The notes under the pieces were generated by a model. That model did no database searches, was not told the origin of the DNA, and saw only the letters and a program-made list of their open reading frames with translations. 64,000 nt of DNA, taken from Neopestalotiopsis rosae (taxonomy: Eukaryota > Ascomycota > Sordariomycetes > Amphisphaeriales > Sporocadaceae). A program made the translations under genes and the position numbers. The DNA is taken from NCBI GenBank assembly GCA_023078685.1, contig JALGAS010000006.1, forward strand, positions 2,728,001 through 2,792,000. Reading direction: 5' to 3'. How positions within the stretch are numbered: position 1 is the first letter of the stretch; each line of letters opens with the position of its first letter. Of the stretch, positions 60,483-64,000 are shown in pieces.

Positions 60483-62581
60483 ATGTCGACAAGCAAAATT
60501 CTCATCTATTTCATCCGCAGAGACCTGCGAGTCTCGGACAATCCGCTTCTACATTACCTGTCAACAACACCTGATCATGGCTTCACACACTTACTTCCGG
60601 TCTATGTTTTCGCTTCGCACCAGATCGAGGTATCCGGCTTCATCAAGGACGGATCAAAATCCCCGTATCCCGAAGCCAAGAGTGATATTGCACGGTTCTG
60701 GAGATGCGGACCACATCGTGCCAAGATCATCACGTCAGCCGTTTGGGATATGAAGACATCCCTCGAGACTTTGGGTAGCGGACTTTGTATCCGTGCTGGC
60801 CAGTTTGGTGACATTCTTCGAGACCTCAAGAAGAACTTGGAAGAAAAGAATCACAAAGTTGGAGCTGTGTGGGTCACCTCGGATGAGGGAGTTGAGGAGA
60901 AGCGGGACGAGAAGACATTGTCTTCCATCTGCGCTGACAGTGGGATTGACTTCAAGTTGTGGGCCGACGAAAAATACTTCATTGATGAGTAAGTTTCGAT
61001 GACCACATCGCAACAGAATGTCTAAATACTAACGATTATAGCCGGGATGTGAAGCTGGAAAGTGCCCAGGACCTACCAGATGTCTTCACAACATACCGGA
61101 AAATGATGGAGCCCCTGAGGGACAGACCAAGATCAACCTTGCCAAAGCCAGAAAAGTCCAGTCTACCACAGCTGCCTCCTACTGATGATATCCCTCCCCA
61201 GACAGCGCCGTTCACTATCCCTTCAACCTTTGACGAACTGGAGAAGTGCATCCTCGATCCTATCAAAGAAATAGTCCCAAATGCTCCACCATTCCCCGAA
61301 GGCGCAGTCTCAGCACATCCGTTCCGCGGGGGCGAGACCAAAGCACAAGAAAGGCTCGAGACGATCATCAAAAATGGCACAGTCTACAACTACAAGAGTT
61401 CGCGGAACGGGCTCGTGGGTGCCGACTTCAGCACCAAACTTTCCGCATATTTGGCCTTGGGTAGTCTCACGGCACGGCAGGTTCATGCTGCGCTTGTGCG
61501 ATATGAGGAAGGCAATGACGACGCATATGCCGAAGCTCAAGGGTATGGTGAGGGCGAAAACGAAGGATCCAAGAGTGTTCGTTTTGAGTTGTTGTGGCGT
61601 GACTATATGCGTCTTTGCACACGAAAATTCTCCTACAGACTGTTCCGCCGTTCAGGATTCCGCGATGATCAAAATCTGAAGTGGAAGTCACCCAAGCCGG
61701 AAGACGCCACGGAGTCTCAGCCGCCTTCTGATGAAATTGCAAATATGTTGCAGCGCCTCTGGGCCGGGAAAACTGGCATGGGCCTCATCGACGCGTCGCA
61801 GCGGGAGTTGATCCACACCGGATACACTTCTAATAGAGCTCGTCAAAATGTGGCCAGCTTCCTGGCCAAGCACTTGGGAATTGATTGGCGATACGGTGCT
61901 GAGTGGTATGAGATGTTGTTGGTCGACTATGATGTGTCGTCCAATTGGTCCAATTGGCAATACGTCTCTGGTGTGGGCAATGACCCTCGAGGTGAAGCTC
62001 GAATTTTCAATCCAGTCAAACAAGCCTTTGACTACGACAAGAAAGGTGAATACGTCAAAATGTGGGTTCCCGAACTTCGGGAGCTTGACAGATTGGAGAA
62101 TGTTTTTCAAGCCTGTACGACGCCAAAGGAAGAATGGGATCAATGTGGTCTCAAAGGGCTGGAAATGGTCGAGCACCCGGTCAAGAAGATCGATTTCTCT
62201 GTGGATGGGAAACCAAATAAACATTCGAAACGACCATTTGATCGAAGGCGTAAGGACGGCCGGATTCGCAGTAATGCCAACATGGCCCAGTCACAACCTA
62301 CCAATGACGCCGATACCGAGGACGCTTTGAATGGCCACACCAATGATCAATCCCAATATTCGCATTACGATCTTCCCCAACGCCCTCGCGGTGATTACAG
62401 AGGTAATCGCGGTGATGCTCGTGGTGGACGCCGCGGGTATCGGGGGGCCTACCGTGGCCGAGGGTATGGAAGTCCCAGAGGTGGCTATAGAGGAAATGGC
62501 CGGGGACAATTTCAAGGTTATGGGTATGCTCCCATGGTCAACCAATGGGCAGTACCGCCAGCTCAACAGCCCGGATCCTAG
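60483..62581 (+). CDS. Cryptochrome DASH with RG-rich C-terminal tail
   Basis: Exons 60483-60988 and 61042-62581; 681 aa. N-terminal photolyase alpha/beta domain: ILIYFIRRDLRVSDNPLLHY, then LPVYVFASHQIEVSGF and CIRAGQFGDILRDL. FAD-binding domain: PFRGGETKAQERL, YKSSRNGLVGADFSTKLSAYLALGSL, VRFELLWRDYMRLCTRKFSYRLF, then TGMGLIDASQRELIHTGYTS, NRARQNVASFLAKHLGIDWR and the flavin-contacting YEMLLVDYDVSSNWSNWQYV. These mark the DASH branch, blue-light proteins that can repair single-stranded pyrimidine dimers or act in light signalling. After ~residue 560 a basic, disordered extension carries RGG-type repeats (RGDYRGNRGDARGGRRGYRG...GYGSPRGGYRGNGRG), a likely RNA/DNA-binding addition. The stop at 62579-62581 lies in the first unit of a 48-bp tandem repeat; an alternative 78-nt intron (62552-62629) would remove both stops and extend the protein to 62827. 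Confidence 0.93.
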
Positions 62582-62645
62582 GAAGATGAACGATGGACAG
62601 TACCGCCAGCTCAAACACCCAGATCCTAGGGAGATCAAGCGTACC
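62550..62645 (+). repeat. 48-bp tandem duplication over the cryptochrome stop
   Basis: Two imperfect units beginning with CAGTACCGCCAGCTCAA at 62550 and 62598. Each carries GATCCTAGG with an in-frame TAG. The period of 48 keeps the reading frame. Confidence 0.85.
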
Positions 62646-62827
62646 GCCGAGGGCTTTCAGAATCTCGCAGTGCCCCAAGTCTACCCTACGTCGATCCAGC
62701 TGTACAGTCGTATCGTGGTCAGAATCACGGTCAAAGGGTTCCCGGGAATGCTGCCGTGAGAATTACTTCCACATCCTCGGTCTCGTCTTGTTCGTGTAGC
62801 GTCTGCAGGCCCAGCGGGGTATCTTGA

Positions 62828-63869
62828 ATTGGTGTTCTGAACGCCTTTTTGCACCACAGCATTCTCGTTGCAACCTCTTCGCAGTCTTCAAAGCTCACAA
62901 CGTTATTGTCGACTGCCTGCTGCGTGTTCCCCTGCGTATCTTGCTCTGTTCGTGGTGAAATGGAAATTCACCTGTGGGAACTTCGATGTACAAATATCCG
63001 TTCCTTGGATGGCAGATCGATCAACTCGGAACCCTAAGCCTCTCGACGAGGGACGTCGGATTCCTGCTCCACAGGCAAATGTCCATACATTTGCAAGCAA
63101 TGCAACTTCAACAAGTAGATCGTTCAATCGAGATCTTGTGCTTCTCAACGGACAGCAACGGAGGTACCGCTTGTGATGATATTCCCTGGCACGTATCGTG
63201 GTTGTAATTGTTCGGCAACGGTTTGCTCGATAACGTGTACAATATCGTTCCACCAGCGTTGCTTCAATTCACCTTTCAAGCGTCTATTTTCGTCTTACAT
63301 AGCCATTTATACAGTGTATATTTAGTAGCTCGTATCTTTTCGTGATCAACCGGAACATGGTTTTATGCTCAATGATCCATTACGTTATGTGAGATGAATC
63401 ATGCTTCTAAAGCATTCCCTATTCCAATCAGTCTTGCCAAAGATTCATACCCAAGGAGCGTCTACAAAACGGTGAATCTTTATTTAAAATTCAGGTGGTG
63501 GTAATTCGTGAAAATGAGCCCGTGCAGACGACAGCTATCAATGCATGGCAATCTTTCAGCCCTCTTCACAATCCCATACCAAGTGCATATGAGGTACAAT
63601 AGGATTTAGCCAAGTCATTGCGAGGGTCATACATAGATGATATGTGGGTAAGGTGTGAACAGAAAATAGATTTGAAGCCTGTTCCTGATCGGGTAGTGGT
63701 TTTAGCGGGTGATCATGCCGGTACGTACCGATGCACGGCACTAATACACCTAGGTAGGTGGTAATTATTACCAGCCTCTAATAATACATTGTCGCTACTC
63801 AAAGTCTATGATCTCATCATTTTCGCAGTACTCGCTGTTTTCTGAGACCCCGTCAACCTTGTCGACGCG
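62828..63869. other. Intergenic region
   Basis: 3' flank of the cryptochrome gene. ACCTAGGT at 63748-63755. A 61-codon minus-strand frame (63556-63741) is unsupported. No gene seen. Confidence 0.45.
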
Positions 63870-63947
63870 CTAGGACGGATGTTTTGACCAGAATTCATGA
63901 TTAGTCATGGCATTTTTCAGAAAGTCTAACCTAGCTGCTTGTTCAAA
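63870..63947 (-). CDS. Probable last exon of a gene running off the right edge
   Basis: Twenty-five codons and a TAG (63870-63872), reading FEQAARLDFLKNAM then NHEFWSKHPS. It is preceded (to its right on the plus strand) by a good acceptor, TTCGCAG, and a CTGAC branch-like site in CATGACTGACAC about 35 nt before it. The donor and earlier exons would be outside the window. The peptide looks coding but I cannot name the family. Confidence 0.38.
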   Translation of the reverse strand, partial: FEQAARLDFLKNAMTNHEFWSKHPS

Positions 63948-64000
63948 CTGCGAATGCGACACGGGGTTTGTTTGTTTGGGTGTCAGTCATGCTGATTCTC

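Noticed and set aside
1..64000. CRISPR array, bacterial operon or secondary-metabolite cluster
   Set aside because: No spaced direct repeats, no ribosome binding sites, and no PKS/NRPS or other core enzyme; the lone methyltransferase has no cluster partners.

Overview
The window is nuclear DNA of a filamentous ascomycete. Genes carry short introns (about 57-140 nt) with GT/AG ends and CTAAC/CTGAC-like branch sites, and the proteins are fungal types (CFEM, HeLo-like/ankyrin, fungal glucokinase, CRY-DASH). Codon use and recurring ACCTAGGT motifs between genes suggest a Sordariomycete, possibly Hypocreales; that placement is inference. I reconstructed exons by hand: most models close in frame, and exceptions are flagged.

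Layout. 0-3.4 kb: 3' end of an NAA50-like acetyltransferase (+), then glucokinase (-). 6.8-10.1 kb: an MFSD5-type transporter (-) and a membrane-anchored SAM methyltransferase (+) sharing a divergent promoter. 15.2-17.6 kb: an HSPA12-like Hsp70 (+). 18.9-32.1 kb: an accessory-looking stretch, all on the + strand: a HeLo-like/ankyrin protein whose frame is broken at one exon junction, two tandem copies of an undescribed polytopic membrane protein with MGNxCS N-termini and a shared 12-nt microexon, a GPI-type thaumatin-like protein and a CFEM protein. 34.8-41.8 kb: housekeeping genes: an ankyrin protein (-), RNA polymerase III subunit RPC11 (+), Mediator MED31 (-) and a TPT/nucleotide-sugar-type transporter (+) with a 6-nt microexon. 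42.9-45.1 kb: relics, including a decayed DHYC palmitoyltransferase. 46.1-49.3 kb: mitochondrial 2-methylcitrate dehydratase (+) and a secreted hydrolase-like protein (-). 50.8-55.4 kb: a C2H2 zinc-finger protein with an N-terminal membrane anchor (-) and a hotdog thioesterase (+). 60.5-62.8 kb: a DASH cryptochrome with an RG-rich tail. The last exon of one more minus-strand gene probably lies at the right edge.

The genes do not form one pathway. The most unusual items are the tandem MGN membrane-protein family with its microexon beside a HeLo-like/ankyrin gene, the membrane-tethered zinc-finger factor, the 6-nt transporter microexon and the ambiguous CRY-DASH C-terminus. Large gaps (10.1-15.2, 55.4-60.5 kb) hold no gene I can support.
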